From Crambe crambe (taxonomy: Eukaryota > Porifera > Demospongiae > Poecilosclerida > Crambeidae): a stretch of DNA of 64,000 nt. The position numbers were made by a program, and so were the translations under genes. The stretch is from contig OZ004594.1 of NCBI GenBank assembly GCA_963924555.1, positions 992,001 to 1,056,000 of the forward strand, read 5' to 3'. The number at the start of each line of letters is the position of its first letter. The stretch's first letter is position 1. The notes beneath the pieces are model-generated. The model did no database searches. It saw nothing but the letters and a program-made list of their open reading frames with translations, and had not been told where the DNA came from. This document shows, in pieces, positions 63,471 through 64,000 of the stretch.

Positions 63471-64000
63471 TGGGCAATAAATAGGAGAAGTGGTTCACTA
63501 ATATACTTAAACACCCACGGGCCACTATCAACACTCAAACTCAAGTGGCTCCTGTATCTGTTAGAATTAATAAAGGTCGCCCGCTAATGTCTATAATGCA
63601 TTCACCTTGCCCCTTGATCATTCACTACAACTGCTCAATTCTTAACCAAATTGCAACAACAGAGATCCACTCTCTCTGCTCGTGTTTCAAATTTAAGAAT
63701 TGAGAAAGTTATAGCAGTTATAGGGCAAAGTGAATGCAAATAGACATTGGCTTTGTCACTGTAATTTGATCACTTTGGGGTTGATTTCATAGCCTTTTCA
63801 GTTTAAAATCAATCACATTGGTGTCTTCAATACCGTCTCTATAAGACGCTGTAACTCAATCTCTTTGAGAGTGCATTTCACACCTTTTTGGCACAAAAAG
63901 AGTAACATAAAGTGCAAATGCTACTCATCAGAGCCCACAAAACTACAAGACGTAGGGTCTAAATTTGGCTCACCAAAAAACAACCACATACCTAGTCTCA
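63471..64000. other. Unassigned, probably intron
   Basis: AT-rich sequence with no convincing exon on either strand. It probably belongs to the intron upstream of the minus-strand membrane-protein exons. The last bases ('CATACCTAGTCTCA') could hold a minus-strand splice donor complement ('AC|CTAG'), but this is not secure. Confidence 0.4.

Overview
The window is nuclear DNA from a eukaryote, most likely a compact animal genome and perhaps a sponge. It has short GT-AG introns (about 50-700 nt), closely packed housekeeping genes, and Roc-COR-death-domain genes of a kind expanded in sponges. The species call is inference; the gene identities rest on exon-by-exon translation.

Positions 1 to about 51,900 hold a tandem array with a 9.1-9.9 kb period. 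Each unit has, from left to right: a one-exon fragment of the WD40 gene PWP2; a fragment of mitochondrial aconitase; a decayed hAT transposon inserted exactly at an aconitase splice donor; the 3' end of the aconitase fragment; and, on the minus strand, a multi-exon gene coding for an N-terminal helical region, a Pro-rich linker, a Roc-type GTPase domain, a COR-like region and a C-terminal death domain. Five copies of that gene look intact (6,622-11,614; 15,800-20,621; 25,689-30,522; 34,756-39,571; 44,427-48,720). A sixth (49,250-51,906) is truncated and broken. The left edge (1-2,340) is part of a further unit. Between it and copy 1 lies a chimeric block: a broken 5' piece of the exocyst gene SEC6/EXOC3 (2,385-3,487) joined to a broken 3' half of aconitase (3,490-6,001).

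The most striking signal is in the tiny N-terminal exons of the array genes. The 678-codon GTPase exon is protein-identical in copies 2-5 and the introns are about 99% identical. Even so, the 42-nt exon 3, the 39-nt exon 2 and parts of exon 4 differ at specific codons, often at two or three bases per codon and nearly always changing the amino acid, while the codons between them do not change at all. The variable residues fall on heptad positions c, d, f and g of one continuous helical register whose 'a' positions are mostly invariant Ile, Leu or Val. One helix face is hypervariable and the other fixed. This looks like a diversified recognition surface on a death-domain signalling GTPase, possibly an immune or allorecognition receptor family.

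From 51,988 to the right end the DNA is ordinary and gene-dense: EXOC3/SEC6 (+, head-to-head with the sixth array gene, 81 bp between start codons), POLD2 (-), mLST8 (+, head-to-head with POLD2), and the 3' end of a membrane-protein gene (-) that leaves the window.
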